Notes under the pieces: generated by a model | What the model was told of the DNA's origin: nothing | The model's database searches: none | Seen by the model: the letters and a program-made list of their open reading frames with translations, nothing else | Source of the DNA: Agapetus fuscipes | Lineage: Eukaryota; Arthropoda; Insecta; Trichoptera; Glossosomatidae | Reading direction: 5' to 3' | Length of the DNA: 64,000 nt | Assembly (NCBI GenBank): GCA_951799405.1 | Contig: OX637345.1 | Location: forward strand, 15,500,001-15,564,000 | Program-made: the position numbers and the translations under genes | Part shown: positions 10,262 to 20,559 of the stretch, piece after piece | Layout of the letters: each line of letters begins with the position of its first letter | How positions within the stretch are numbered: position 1 is the first letter of the stretch

Positions 10262-10480
10262 TCTTTGTCTTGTCTTGTATCCTGCAGCCATTCCTTTAGG
10301 GGTGGCCGGTACCTCCACACAATTGCCTCCACTTGACTCTGTCCATAATCTTTTAACCTTTATCATTCAAGCTCACCTTTTATTATAATTCTGGATATCC
10401 CATGCACTCGCTATTTCAGAAATTTGATAAATCCATACCTTTTTTGGTATTCTACCACATCCATCTAGCTTTATAGATTA
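10262..10480 (-). pseudogene. RTE-B 3' fragment
   Basis: The minus-strand translation gives a decayed form of GRPREEWIDQISEIANEW, then a decayed KDRVKWRQLCGGTGHP end, and then the GGGTACAAGACAA-like tail also present at 12,820. Stops and frame breaks show an old copy. Confidence 0.65.
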
Positions 10481-10534
10481 ATCTTAATTCATATTGTCTA
10501 TCCGGAAGGAATCTTTCTTTGACTTTGTGTGCTG

Positions 10535-10564
10535 TTTCGTTGGAGTTCAATCCAGCTTCATCAG
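10535..10564 (-). ncRNA. Hammerhead-core-like hairpin
   Basis: Minus strand: CTGATGA, extra A, stem GCTGGA/TCCAAC (one mismatch) with loop TTGAAC, then GAAAC. Core strands are intact. It lies ~55 bp from the RTE-B relic in the same orientation. No adjacent Penelope reading frame was recognised. Confidence 0.4.
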
Positions 10565-10569
10565 AATAC

Positions 10570-10840
10570 ACTTCCGTTTTTTTAAACTTTGTTTTTTTTT
10601 CTTTTAAGATTGAGATCTTTTTACTTAACTCATTTAAGCAGGCAAAATCCCAGTACTTAAAAGTTTAATCCCTTTAAAAGTTTTTAATACCTTCATCAAG
10701 AAAAGCCGTGTAAAACTGTAAAATCCCTCTTGATTTCATTAGGTCGACCCTACGAGAATTTTTTTTTTCATAATTATTTTTGTCGGGCTAAAATGAGACG
10801 GTGAACCTGTGTCATGACATTGTCATCATTTACTAAAACT
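10570..10840. other. No recognised feature
   Basis: Low-complexity AT-rich stretch between the hairpin and the next LINE fragment. Confidence 0.4.
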
Positions 10841-10852
10841 TGACATTCATCA

Positions 10853-11310
10853 TCATCGGCACGACAACCCGGGGTGGGTCTTGGCCTCCCTCAGCAACCG
10901 CTGCCAGCGCTGTCTATCCAATGTCTTCCTCCTCCAGTCCCACATTCCCACTGCACGGCAATCCGCCACCACTCCATCCAGCCATCTTGAACGTGGTCTT
11001 CCCACTGTCCGGCGTCCCTCCGGGCTCGTCATCACAATCGTCTTCTCCAGGCTCCGATGGTCCATTCGCTGAATGTGCTCCAGCCAATGCAGTCTGTTGA
11101 CCTTTATTGAGCGGACCACATCAGCGTCCTGGTACTGCTCATACAGTTCGGAGTTATATCTTCTTCGCCATATGTTTCCGTCCTTTATTGGACCATAAAT
11201 ACGTCGAAGTATTTTCCTTTCGAAGACGTTGAGAGAGCATTGGTCACGCTTGGTCAGTGTACAGGTTTCGGAGGCATATGTGAGGACTGGCTTTATTAGG
11301 GTTTGGACAG
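10853..11310 (-). pseudogene. RTE/BovB-type LINE C-terminal fragment
   Basis: The minus-strand frame, open from about 11,305 to the end near 10,853, reads KPVLTYASETCTLTKRDQ, then NVFERKILRRIYGPIKDG. It then has RLHWLEHIQRMDHRSLEKT and GRPRSRWLDGVVADCRAVG, ending DRQRWQRLLREAKTHPGL. This order (LTY.SETW.L / ERKILRRI.GP / W.GH..RM / GRPR.RW.D / W..L..EAKTH.GL) is the conserved post-RT part of BovB/RTE LINE proteins. Catalytic domains are absent because of 5' truncation. There are no internal stops over ~150 codons. It is distinct from RTE-A, -B and -C. Confidence 0.85.
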
Positions 11311-11457
11311 AGTGGTTTTACATTTCCGTGACAGTAGCCTCGACTTAAATTATTTTATGAGGCCGAAGTAGGAGCGATTAGCTGACAGTATTCCTTTTTT
11401 AATTTTATATATATAACTTGACATTGTTAATTCCATATTTGACATACGAGTATCTAG

Positions 11458-11545
11458 TAAATGCGACACATCCCCGGATGGGATGGATATACAGGTCGTG
11501 GGTCAGTGGAGGGGAGACTGACCCTGAGAGAAGGTGTTGTTGTTG
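11458..11545 (+). mobile_element. Element D 3' fragment
   Basis: Contains GACACATCCCCGGATGGGAT and GGGGAGACTGACCCTGAGAG, the last ~85 bp of element D, ending in GGTGTTGTTGTTG. The (GTT)n end may be its natural tail. Confidence 0.75.
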
Positions 11546-11760
11546 TCTTCTTCTTCTTAATCTTGTTCCTCATTGCTGAGGGTTGTGACCCGTGCGAAAG
11601 CAATCACTCTCATCCAGTTCTCCCTTGATTGCACTGTCCTTAGCGCTCCAACTACCTAAGTGGCTGCTGCTCTCCTTCACCTGATCGCTCCATCGTGTAA
11701 GGGATCTTCCTTTCTCTTCTCTTCGCTTCCAAGCCACCGATCACAACCAGTAGTTCCAGG
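11546..11760 (-). pseudogene. LINE C-terminal relic with (GAA)n tail
   Basis: On the minus strand GRSLTRWSDQVKESSSHLGS, later TGHNPQQ and a stop, then a GAAGAAGAAGA tract. The RWSDQ..E and HDPQQ-stop pattern is a C-terminus common in insect RTE-like LINEs. Several frame breaks. Confidence 0.5.
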
Positions 11761-11804
11761 TTATCCTCATTGCCGCATTGTCTGAAGAACTGCTATCTAA
11801 ATCT

Positions 11805-12047
11805 GTCTAAGCTGCAAATATATTTATCATTTGAGATTCATATTAAAGGCATTCCCACAAGCAGACACGCATAATTTTGCGCTTACACATGCCGCATGTG
11901 GACTTACAGTGTAAAAACTCCAATCTCAAATGAACATAAGCCTTGCAACTCTTGCCGACATTCCCTGAAACAGGGGTGACATTGGCAAAGTGAACCATTT
12001 CTTACAGTATGGGTGGTCAGCCTCATATCAACCCATAAGTCAAGGAA
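11805..12047 (-). mobile_element. T3 unit
   Basis: Runs from AAGCTGCAAATATATTTATC at the tail side to CCCATAAGTCAAGGAA at 12,047, the recurrent start point of the family. No upstream LINE sequence. Confidence 0.85.
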
Positions 12048-12084
12048 ATTAGATAAATTATAGATATAGATTAAGGATTAAGGG

Positions 12085-12300
12085 TTCCTCGACTTATAGG
12101 TTGGTATGAGGCTGACCACCCGTGCTGAAAAAAAATCATTTTGCCAATGTCACCCTTGTTTCACGGAAGATCGGCAAAAGTTGCAGGATTTATGTAATTC
12201 TGAGGTTTTGATTATATTTTGTAAGTACACATGCTTTTATTTTTAAGCTCGAACTTAAACGTGTTTGCTAATGGGTATAAATAAATAAATAAATCATTAT
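12085..12300 (+). mobile_element. T3 unit variant with (AAAT)n-like tail
   Basis: Starts at TTCCTCGACTTATAGGTTGG and shares the CCACCC and TTGCCAATGTCACCC blocks. After the middle it diverges and ends in ATAAATAAATAAATAAAT. It faces the previous unit head to head. Confidence 0.7.
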
Positions 12301-12323
12301 ATATTATATACCTGTATACGAAA

Positions 12324-12840
12324 ATGGCGGTACACAATTGTATATTGTTGCCGACCCTGATGTATGGAAGCGAGTCGTGGACGGTGAATGAAAGAGAAGT
12401 AAATAAGGTATGCACCATAGAATTGGCTCATTTGAGAAGCATGACAGGAAAAACGTTGAAAGATAGAGTGAGAAACGAATGGGTTCTGAATGAATGCGGA
12501 GTAAAAGAAAATGTGAAAGTGAAAGTTCAAAGAAGTGTGATGCGATGGTTTGGACATATTGAAAGGATGAATGAAGACCAACTGACAAAAATAGTGTATA
12601 AAGGGAATGTAATAGGTAAGCGTGGAAGGGGAAGACCTAGGGAAGAATGGATTGATCAGATAAGTGAGATTGCGAATGAATGGAATCTACAGAGTGGAAA
12701 CAAGAGAAGAGCGTGCATGAAAAGAGTGATGAAACTAGATGAGATGAAAGAAGTATGCAAGGACAGAGTCAAGTGGAGGCACTTGTGTGGGGGTACCGGC
12801 CACCCCTAGAGGAATGGCGGCAGGGTACAAGACAATACAA
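12324..12840 (+). pseudogene. RTE-B C-terminal fragment
   Basis: A 161-codon open frame reads HNCILLPTLMYGSESWTVNE, VKVQRSVMRWFGHIERMNED, GRGRPREEWIDQISEIANEW and KEVCKDRVKWRHLCGGTGHP before the stop. It aligns with the end of RTE-A (LLPTLMYGSEAWTVNE and WFGHMERMNEERLTKKVY) but differs throughout, so it is a sister family. RT and endonuclease are missing. After the stop a short tail (GGGTACAAGACAATACAAG) meets a SINE-1 3' half. The clean frame suggests a moderately young insertion. Confidence 0.85.
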
Positions 12841-12995
12841 GAACCTTACAACAACTGGGTCTTGCTTGAGAATTGGCGCTTTCTACAGCGGCGACCAAGC
12901 TCGCAGAGGGCTCTTGAGGTGTGATACACACAAAAACAGCGCTCACCAAATAAATCATCCTAATATTATTGTAATTATTATTAATATGAAATTCA
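12838..12995 (+). mobile_element. SINE-1 3' half with CR1-like tail
   Basis: Begins within the body (CTTACAACAACTGGGTCTTG), passes GACCAAGCTCGCAGAGGGCT and ends GCGCTCACCAAATAAATCAT followed by TAATATT repeats. This is the reference for the normal 3' part of SINE-1. The head is missing. Confidence 0.8.
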
Positions 12996-12999
12996 TATT

Positions 13000-13560
13000 A
13001 TGTAAAATATCTTTGCTACTTAGATTAAAGATGTTAAAATGAAATTAACCCGATGCATAATTTTACGGATGAGATAGTCAATCTCACACCCGATATGAAA
13101 TTCCAGAAGCCGTTTCCGCGTTTATTTTCGTGTATCGAGAGTCAAAGCGGTGAACGAGAAAAAGACGAAGAAGAAGCCAAAATGGCGGCGGCTTATGTAC
13201 CCAAACATAAAACATCACCAAGTTTAAAAAAAAAGTATGAATAATTAAAAAGCGCCTCTATTGAGCGTTTTAGTTTATATATTTTTTTAAATAACGCTTT
13301 GGTTTAGTTTAAATGCTCGGCGTATGGAAAATACGTAATTCCTTTCCTCCAGTGGACCGGAAAATTAATAAATAATACCGCTCTAGAATTTGTGACTCAC
13401 GGGGAGGCCCATGCCCGGGATTTCGATACAGCATATTTTCATTTCAATATTGTTGATATGTTTAAAAATACATGCTTATTTTCGCTCTCAAAATTTTCAT
13501 GATCCCGAAATTTCGTGGTTTTCCATTTAAAATTGCGTATGTTTGTGCATAGGTATCTAA
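13000..13560. other. No recognised feature
   Basis: A short frame at 13,053-13,244 has a charged C-terminal half but no recognisable motif, and I do not call it a gene. The rest is AT-rich. Confidence 0.35.
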
Positions 13561-13563
13561 TAG

Positions 13564-13848
13564 GGGGCTGTCCATATATTACGTCATTCGCATTAAGGGG
13601 GGGGGGGAGTCTGGTCTGCGGATGATGGCAAATGATGTTCGAGTACCAAAAGTGACGTCGTTCTTGTAAATACCAATTTCTACAAAATATAAAAAATATA
13701 GTAACACAACATTATTAATTATTAAGCTCATCCATTATTACAGCAAGAGGGGGGGGGGTGGGTCATTAGATAATGACAATAGGATGATTGTAAGGGGGGG
13801 TCGAAAATCGGCCAAAATCGATGACGTAGGTAATTTATGGACAGCCCC
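13564..13848. mobile_element. MITE with GGGGCTGTCCAT termini, TAG duplication
   Basis: Left end GGGGCTGTCCATATATTACG, right end (reverse complement) GGGGCTGTCCATAAATTAC. Flanked by TAG on both sides. A second copy at 25,010-25,297 has TAA duplicates. A 3-bp duplication suggests the PIF/Harbinger group, but this is an inference. Poly-G runs lie near both ends. Confidence 0.75.
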
Positions 13849-13938
13849 TAGGTTGTTGCGTTTTTTTTTCACACCTAAAAAGCGAAAACTTTTGGAATTT
13901 CTGTTTTTTTTGCAACTAATGTATTGTTGTGTTATTAG

Positions 13939-14984
13939 TAGGGACTGGAAAAAAGTGGTGTTATTTTTTGTGAAATTCGCGTTATTTTTTTGGGAAATTC
14001 GCGTTATTTTTTATGATAAACGGGGAGATTCGGTGTAATTTTTACGGTTGATTTGATCGAAATAAAGGTTTATGTAATGGCAAAACTATAGATTTTACTA
14101 ATATTTACAATTTATTATATAAACAACAAAATGTACCTTCAAAAACAATGAATAAACAACATCTGAATCAATACGAGTTACAACTTACAAAAAACCATTA
14201 ATTGAAAAAAGTATTAATATTTGAATGACACTCCGAATACCCTGCAATATCCTTTTAAAATATTAAATTTAGTCTCTCTAGATGAGGGTTAAAAATAATA
14301 ATAATAATAATAATAAGTTATCTAGGTTTTTCGAGGGATGTTGACTTTTATGAAAGCCTCAAGTTGTGCTCTTGGCTAATCCAGCAGCAGCTTCACTCCT
14401 TGATGTATTTCCTATTTCATTGATATCACGATTCAAGTCTGTTTGGATGTCCAGGACAGTTCTGCTTATCATTTATTTTTTTAATAAAATAGATTTGTGA
14501 ATAGGAATGCAATTCACCAACCTACTCTGCCTGGCCAGAAACAGGTATTAATATCATTAATGAAAAATTCATTACGAGTATTGTTCATTTTAATTAATTA
14601 TTAATTTATAATTACCCAATTACATTTCTTGAACCAGGGTCAAATTTATGGTCAAATGACCCAGGCGGGGATCGAACCCCGCGTCTAGCGTTCTAGCGTG
14701 TTTCAACGTTGAAAGATCAGCCCACTTGGCCCCCTCGGCTATAACACCGACCATTTTTTCTGTGCTTTGCACATTGCAAAGGGTTTTCACAGGAATCTTT
14801 TCTTTCCCACAAAATAGTTGCGTTGCAGAAGCGACACATAACAACTTTTTCGCACAATTTCTACCGAAAGTACGAAAATTCGCGATATTTGCGTAAAACT
14901 TAAAATTTCGCGTTATTCGCGTAAAAACATCAAATTTCGCGAATAAATTCGTTTTATCGCGATCGCGAAATTTTCCAGTCCCTA
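13939..14984. mobile_element. Non-autonomous hAT-type element, 8-bp target duplication
   Basis: The termini TAGGGACTGGAAAA and TTTTCCAGTCCCTA are inverted copies. Each is flanked by GTTATTAG (13,931-13,938 and 14,985-14,992), a perfect 8-bp duplication as in hAT transposons. Near both ends AATTCGCGTTATTTT-like blocks repeat, consistent with subterminal binding sites. No transposase frame is left. A SINE-3 copy sits inside at 14,480-14,755. Confidence 0.85.
14480..14755 (-). mobile_element. SINE-3 copy nested in hAT element
   Basis: Minus strand: GGTGTTATAGCCGAGGGGGC, AAGTGGGCTGATC and the perfect B box GGGGTTCGATCCCC. A and B boxes are separated by ~55 bp, as in class-II tRNAs (Leu/Ser). It ends with AGGTTGGTGAATTGCATTCC and an AT-rich tail. 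Confidence 0.75.
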
Positions 14985-14992
14985 GTTATTAG

Positions 14993-15580
14993 GGTTCAAA
15001 AAGTCTTTAAATTAAAATAAAAACTGGTCTTCTTTCATGGATATTTATTCTACACTTAGATTCATTCAGATTAATTTATATTTATTTTCGACGGACAGCT
15101 TCAACGTCGTTACAATGGCTTTGGTATGGGATATGCGTCATTTTCACACTTCAGAAGAACAAAATTAATGGAAATATTTTTCTCAAATCTTTGATAGCAT
15201 CATTGTATATGTTACAGTTGTGGTTTTAGTCCCATTCCAAATCATGGATAAGTCATTTAACGTCTTTCCTTATTCTAGGACAAAGGACGCTCTATAAATT
15301 CAGGAATTTCCGATCGGAGTGAAGTCATCGTTTTATGTTGATGGTCCACCAGGATTTGGACGATGCTGCCCACCTTCGCGACATTCCTTATTTTAACGTC
15401 CTCTCAATTCTTCTAAACGCAATAAAATTGTTTAATTTTCCGTTTGTATATTTATTTTCTGCATGTACCTGTTCTCACGTTTGTACGAGTTTAGTGGCTA
15501 GGTAAGTCGCACTGCTCGAAAATTCGATTGTATTTTTAAACTTACTGAATTTTAAATAAGATTGAAATATTTGTTATTTT
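14993..15580. other. No recognised feature
   Basis: AT-rich with no open frame or repeat shared inside the window. Confidence 0.45.
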
Positions 15581-15582
15581 TT

Positions 15583-15813
15583 GGTCCACTCCTAGAAGTA
15601 GGCCTACTCCAAACTTCTCCATGTTTGTCTATCGGCTGCTGTGTTCAGCCACTCTCTGCCTGCAGTTCCCTTGATGTCTTCCAGCCACCTGAGTTGGGGT
15701 CTCCCCACTCCCCGCTTGGACATCCTGGGTCGCCACTGGATGATCCTTTTTGTGACCTGCCCATATTTGTTACCTTGACCATATCTGGAGTCCAGAATAT
15801 TGGGGAAAATCAT
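15583..15813 (-). pseudogene. RTE-type LINE C-terminal fragment
   Basis: Minus strand: KRIIQWRPRMSKRGVGRPQ, LRWLEDIKGTAGREWLNTA, then ADRQTWRSLE and a stop. This is the R.W.PR..KR..GRP..RW.DD......WL..A.DR..WR..E end of RTE/BovB-like LINEs. ~70 codons, no catalytic domain. Confidence 0.7.
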
Positions 15814-15814
15814 T

Positions 15815-16690
15815 TCGTTCCATCGTCGGCACTTGGGTCTATTCGGATGGACGCGCCTTCGAAGTTATCCTATCAATCTGCCTCAAATCGAGGTCCAATG
15901 ATTCCAGAGCTCAGCATTCGTTCGCGTATTCATTTGCTTATCAACGCAATCAACAAAGTTTTTATTTGATTTTTTTTTTTTTAACTTTTTTTACAATTTT
16001 TAGTTGTAGTTTAATTTCCTCAAGACATTATAACTATCAATATAGGGATAACTATTGAGCCTTCATGCGCTTTTGCGCCTCCTACGTGGACCCCGGACTG
16101 GATTTCCTCCCTGTCGATTGAGGATGCCATCAGCACATCCTTTGTGATCGGCACGAAGTTGTAAGAAGCGCATCTCGATGACATTGCACCGAGTCAGTAA
16201 CTTCGGGTTTTTGCTGTTTTCTCTAGTGGACGAACAGGTAAATCTAGAATCACTGCTGGGTCGGGTCATGGCCTTCCGCCACAAAAAAAAACATAGCATT
16301 GCATGAACGTTCTGTGATACGCTTCCCTGGATGGAAGTGTTTAAACGGAACGGGTATGAGATGAGAAAACAGTAGCAATGCAAGTCCAGTGCTTAGTCAC
16401 TGTCCTAGCGTCTAGCTTAGTCTGCACGCGCCTCGCATTTTAGCACAATTTCGCGGGATTATATTTTACAGCTTGCACAATCCTCAAATTCTCGCAATAA
16501 ATCACAGAAACCGCAAGCGGCGCGCTAAAAAACCCCATAAAGCACGGAGCGGGCCCCGAGACCTGCCCCGCACCTCCCCCAACAGCCACCTTCCACTTGT
16601 GTAATGTGAACGCGCTGTAGTGTGCGTCACACGCAGTGGCATGCAAATCTGAGGCGCGGTATTTTCAACGCAAGCATAATATTGTTATGT
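15815..16690. other. No recognised feature
   Basis: Less AT-rich than its surroundings, especially 16,450-16,640. Open frames here have no recognisable motif. No tRNA or repeat was supported. Confidence 0.4.
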
Positions 16691-16691
16691 A

Positions 16692-16985
16692 AAAACGCAA
16701 CTAAGCTACACATATAGTGTAACTTCTTGCCGCGTTATCCCCGAAGGGGTCGCATGTGGCGAGTTGAACCTATTTATTTTTACAGGTAAGGGGGCCGGCC
16801 TTACGCCAACCACTTCAGTTGAAGAGGAGGTTTCCCAGCTCCCGAGAGTGCTGGTACTCATTTCTTGTGAAGGCTGAGTAAACCTTGCCGGTATTTTATT
16901 TTCAGGTTTGAAATAAACACCGAAACGGGAAATCATTTCTGACACCCTCGGTGAGATTCGAACCCGAGCTTTCGGCATGGAAAAT
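16692..16985 (-). mobile_element. SINE-2 copy
   Basis: Complete body from AACGCAACTAAGCTACACAT (3' end) to the B box (complement of GAGATTCGAACCCGAGC) near 16,960. The extreme head is replaced by the palindrome that begins at 16,988. Confidence 0.85.
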
Positions 16986-16987
16986 TT

Positions 16988-17335
16988 CTTCCCCGCCGCG
17001 TCAAGCCTGAAAGCGCCCTTGCAGTGGCAGTACGCTCCCCCAGTTCTTGTTTACCGTATACGCCATTGAGAAAATTTTACATGAGCAATGTTTGCATGTG
17101 TACTGGACCAATGTGTCTTATGAAAACAAGAAATTTATTTAAAAAATATTTGAAACAACTCTCAAATTCTCCAGTTTTACGGTTTTTCTTAGCTCAGATT
17201 GTGTAGAATTTGATTCTTAAGACAACTGCATGAAAAAGTCATATTTGACAAGATTGGCGGATACGATAAACAAGAACTGGGGGAGCGTACTGCCACTGCA
17301 AGGGCGCTTTCAGGCTTGACGCGGCGGTGAAGAAA
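16988..17335. repeat. Large inverted repeat: LINE fragments flanking MITE-M
   Basis: The left flank (CCGCGTCAAGCCTGAAAGCG, then CTTGCAGTGGCAGTA) is repeated in inverted orientation on the right (TACTGCCACTGCAAGGGCGC, then GGCTTGACGCGGCG). A MITE-M copy lies between the arms. Arms including the MITE termini are ~75 bp. The flanks encode part of a LINE C-terminus, so LINE DNA itself was duplicated in inverse orientation. Confidence 0.8.
17033..17287. mobile_element. MITE-M copy (255 bp) at the centre of a palindrome
   Basis: Same termini (CGCTCCCCCAGTTCTTGTTT) and length as the other MITE-M copies. Flanked by inverted LINE pieces rather than by a direct target duplication. Confidence 0.85.
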
Positions 17336-17437
17336 TGGGTCTTCATTCCCTTCTTGAAGCTCTCGATCCCTTCCTTGGCGCGCACTTCAGGAGGCAGCTG
17401 GTTCCAAGTGGACGGTCCCGCAACGTCGTAATCTCAG

Positions 17438-18004
17438 TAGTAACATCTCGAATTTAGGCCTTAAGTCATATCGCTCCCCCAGTTCTTGTTTACCGTATAC
17501 GCCAATCTTGTCAAATATGACTTTTTCATGAAGTTGTCTTATGAATCAAATTCTACACAATCTGAGCTAAGAAAAACCATAAAACTCGATAATGTGAGAG
17601 TTCTTTTAAATATTTTTTGAATAAATTTCTTGTCTTTATAAGACACATTGGTCCAGTACACATGCAAACATTGCTCATGTACAATTTTCTCAATTGCGTA
17701 TACGGTAAACAAGAACTAAGGCAGCGATATGTTAAGACGCTCAGAATCACTTTGCATTTTTGTTTGTAAATTTAAAATCCTCGAGCCCTAAACTCTCACG
17801 GCTATAATCTTTCAGTGATTTCTGAGCCTCCTTTGCTTTGTGTAAACACTTGGGAAAGTGTAGCTTCACGGGAGGGCCTTCTGCCACTCGCATCTCACAT
17901 AAATTTTGCATGCGAGTCCTGTGACACATCCCCGGATGGGATGGATATACAGGGCGTGGGTCAGTGGATGGGAGACTGACCCCTGAGAGAAGGTGTTGGT
18001 CTCG
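17438..18004 (+). mobile_element. Element D, interrupted by MITE-M
   Basis: Starts TCTCAGTAGTAACATCTCGA and ends GACCCCTGAGAGAAGGTGTT, matching 50,173-50,480. It is broken at TCATAT/ATATG by the MITE-M copy at 17,472-17,726, with ATAT on both sides. A 6-bp duplication (CGCAAC) flanks the whole. No tRNA-like head is evident. Confidence 0.8.
17472..17726. mobile_element. MITE-M copy (255 bp) nested in element D
   Basis: Termini CGCTCCCCCAGTTCTTGTTT and the complement of CGCTGCCTTAGTTCTTG. The intact site (CATATGATAAGACG) is seen at 50,210, so the insertion and the ATAT duplication are directly visible. Confidence 0.9.
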
Positions 18005-18399
18005 CAACGGCGAAAGCGCGGTCTCCGAACACTGTACATCTTTTTTCTGTATTTAGTTTTAACTTCAAGGTGTCCATATGATAACAGTTTCAATGGCATG
18101 CCGCCACTGCATTAGACGTTACAAGACGTTTATGAGGTATGCCAGCACGCAGCACAGTTTCGGCGCGAGAGAGCATACCTACCCGCCCTTGGACTTCTAA
18201 TATTTTTAATCTTCCAGAGGTGCGTCGTAAATTTGGAGGCGCAAGTTATTATTCAAAACATATTCCGGGGAGTTTAATCACGCCGCGCTAGGCGCGAGGG
18301 AGTAGATACATAATTAAAAATATTACATTCAGACATTAAAGTGCGTATGAACTGAGGTATTAAATTAAGTATGACGCAGGTGTTGTAATTATTGTATCC

Positions 18400-18838
18400 T
18401 AGGAAGACCGAGATAGGTATGGATGGACCAAATTTCCGAAATTGCGAATGAATATTTCTTGACTAAGAGGTTGGTATGCGGCTGACCACCCATGCTGTAA
18501 AAATGGTTCACCTTGCCAATGTCACCCCTGTTTCAGGGAAGGTCAGCTAGAGTTGCAGGGCTTATGTTCATTTGAGATTGGGTTTTTTTTATATTGTAGG
18601 TCCACTTGCGGCATGTGTAAGCGCGAAACTAAGCGTGTCTGCTTGTGGGAATGCATTTAATATGAATATCAAATGATACATATCTGTGCAGCTTAGTTTT
18701 AGATTTAGAATGGAATATCCAGAGTCATAATAAAAGGAGAGCTTGTTTGAAGAAGGTTATGAATCTGGATGAAATGAAAGAAGTATGTAAGGACAGAAAG
18801 AAATGGCGGTTGATCTGTAATGCTGGTGCCAAGGGCTA
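18400..18838 (+). pseudogene. RTE-A C-terminal fragment interrupted by a T3 unit
   Basis: The frame VWMDQISEIANE ends near 18,455 and resumes at 18,713 with NIQSHNKRRACLKKVMNLDE and KEVCKDRKKWRLICNAG. The reference protein (41,296-40,111) has the same residues without a gap, so the T3 unit between them is a later insertion. A GAATG-like repeat borders both sides. One codon near the GRPR motif is mutated. Confidence 0.75.
18458..18712 (+). mobile_element. T3 unit inserted in RTE-A coding sequence
   Basis: Starts TTTCTTGACTAAGAGGTTGG and ends CTGTGCAGCTTAGTTTTAGA. A stand-alone copy with the recurrent start point. The insertion site lies within about 10 bp (element coordinates) of the one at 53,757. 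Confidence 0.85.
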
Positions 18839-18959
18839 GGGTTTCTGAAGTTTTCCATTTTTTTTGTAAATTTTAAATTAGAATTTTGTATTATGTATTT
18901 GATTTTAATGAGGGTGACACCCTCTCTGCACGACGACTGAGGACTAATAATTCATCCTG

Positions 18960-19075
18960 AATAATAATTATATTAGTATGATTTATTTGGTGAGCGCTGT
19001 TTTTGTGTTTATCACACCTCAAGAGCCCTCGAATAGTCGTGCAGAACACTTGTAAGTCTTCCGCTACAGACAGCT
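18960..19075 (-). pseudogene. CR1-like LINE 3' end (SINE-1-type tail)
   Basis: Minus strand: a short decayed coding end, then GAGGGCTCTTGAGGTGTGAT and AACAGCGCTCACCAAATAAA. This is the tail shared by SINE-1 and the LINE at 28,606. Confidence 0.6.
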
Positions 19076-19685
19076 TTGGCCTTTTTTATAGCATGCATAA
19101 AGATGGTTCTCGAAACATTGCGAACTAGAACATAGAACGAGATTTTTTGAGCAAATACACAGTATCGAACAAATACAATTACAATTATTTAAGCACCTAC
19201 ATCTAGAGACACAGAGAGACTCACGCAAATACATTCACACAATTACGCATTCTTAACAGTATCTAAGAAGGGCACTGCTGTTTTTTGAGCTGCATTGACA
19301 GTCTTCTCGTTCTACCAGCTCCCTTATCTGTTAAACTCAATTGAAAAATCGGGGAAAACTTGGCAAGAAGTTACATTATATGCGTAGCTAAGCAGCGTTG
19401 AAATTCGCAATAACTAATTTATATTTTTTAGGCCAATCGATACACACACAATATAATATTCGCCTAGCGTACGAGTATATCCATCGGGTTCATTCTACCG
19501 GCCGGATTCAAAACCAATCTAAACAATTTTTGATGATATCCTAACGGCCCGCTCGCGTCATGTAATTTGCCACATGAGATTGGATACATTCATGCAACGG
19601 TAGAATGCGATGCGGCCGGTGTCATAGCCTGAAGAAATAAATAGAAAAAACAACCGCGTCATTCTGGTACTGTGTGTGTTTCGGT
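19076..19685. other. Unrecognised, with a SINE-2 3' scrap
   Basis: At 19,355-19,400 AAGAAGTTACATTATATGCG and TAGCTAAGCAGCGTTG match the SINE-2 3' end on the plus strand. The remainder is unassigned. Confidence 0.4.
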
Positions 19686-19689
19686 TTCA

Positions 19690-20545
19690 TGTTAGAACGA
19701 CAGTGACAAAACGAGACGTGACAGAACAACACAGTGACAGTACATCACCTGATAAAACATCACAGGAAAGTACGTCACAATGGCAAAACATCTCAAGAAA
19801 AAACATCACATGACAATACACAGACATTTTTTTGGTGACTTATATGCCGCCTTAACTTACAACTAGTGGTGGCAACGGCATAGTAGGTATGCATTAAATT
19901 TTACAGGTGAGGTTGGTAGCCCCAGGCTAGGCAAAATAAATGTTTTTGCTGTTTGTGATGTTTTGTCACTGCGTTTTTTTGCCATCTGTAATATTTTGTC
20001 ATGTCCTTCTGTCATAGTGATGTTCTATCGTGTGTTGTTATATCATGTGTTGTTCTGTCATTAGTCGTTATGTCATGTGTTGTTCTGTCATGTGATGTTC
20101 TGTGATGTTCTGTCATGTGTCATTATTTCATGTGTCGTTCTGTCATGTATCGTTCTGTAATGTGTTGTTCTCTCATGAGTCGTTATGCCATGTGTTATTC
20201 TGTCATGTGATTTTCTGTCATGTGTCATTATTTCACCTGTCGTTCTATCATGTGTCGTTATATCATGTGTAGTTATGTCATATGTCGTTCTGACATATGA
20301 TGTTTTTTCATGTGTCATTCTGTCTTGTGTCGTTTTGTCATGTATCGTTCTGTCATGTGTTGTTCATTCATGAGTCGTTATGTCATGTGTTATTCTGTCA
20401 TGTGATGTTCTGTCATGTGTCATTATTTCATGTGTCGTTCTGTCATGTGTCGTTATGCCACGTGATGTTCTGTCATGTGTCATTATTTCATGTGTCGTTC
20501 TGTCGTGTGTCGTCATGTCATGTGTCGTTTTGTCCCTGTGCAGTT
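19690..20545. repeat. Minisatellite, ~15-bp unit (TGTCGTTCTGTCATG-like)
   Basis: From ~19,985 to 20,545 the 15-bp unit CATGTGTCGTTCTGT recurs about 35 times with variants in TGTT, ATTA and ATGT positions. The start of the region (19,690-19,810) holds the complementary version (CGTGACAGAACAACACAGTG). The repeated pentapeptide frames seen here come from the 15-bp period, not from a gene. The same words occur in the 150-bp satellite at 47.4 and 50.5 kb. Confidence 0.85.
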
Positions 20546-20559
20546 CTACCCTGTCACCG

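Larger units (their letters stand above)
17288..18035 (-). pseudogene. CR1/Rex-type LINE C-terminal fragment split by element D
   Basis: Minus strand: VFGDRAFAVA is encoded near 18,005-18,035 and continues at 17,436 with GPSTWNQLPPEVRAKEGIES, FKKGMKTHFF and a stretch ending LQWQ at 17,288. The two halves join across element D (17,438-18,004), with CGCAAC present at both edges as a 6-bp duplication. The GDRAF.VAGP..WN.LP..VR motif is the common C-terminus of CR1/Rex-group proteins. RT and endonuclease are missing. Confidence 0.75.

Noticed and set aside
13053..13244. Small protein gene ending in a Lys-rich tail
   Set aside because: 63 codons, no motif, no homologue in the window and no splice or promoter evidence.
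14640..14755. tRNA-Leu/Ser gene
   Set aside because: Strong B box, but the acceptor stem does not pair and the sequence recurs at 7,091 as SINE-3.
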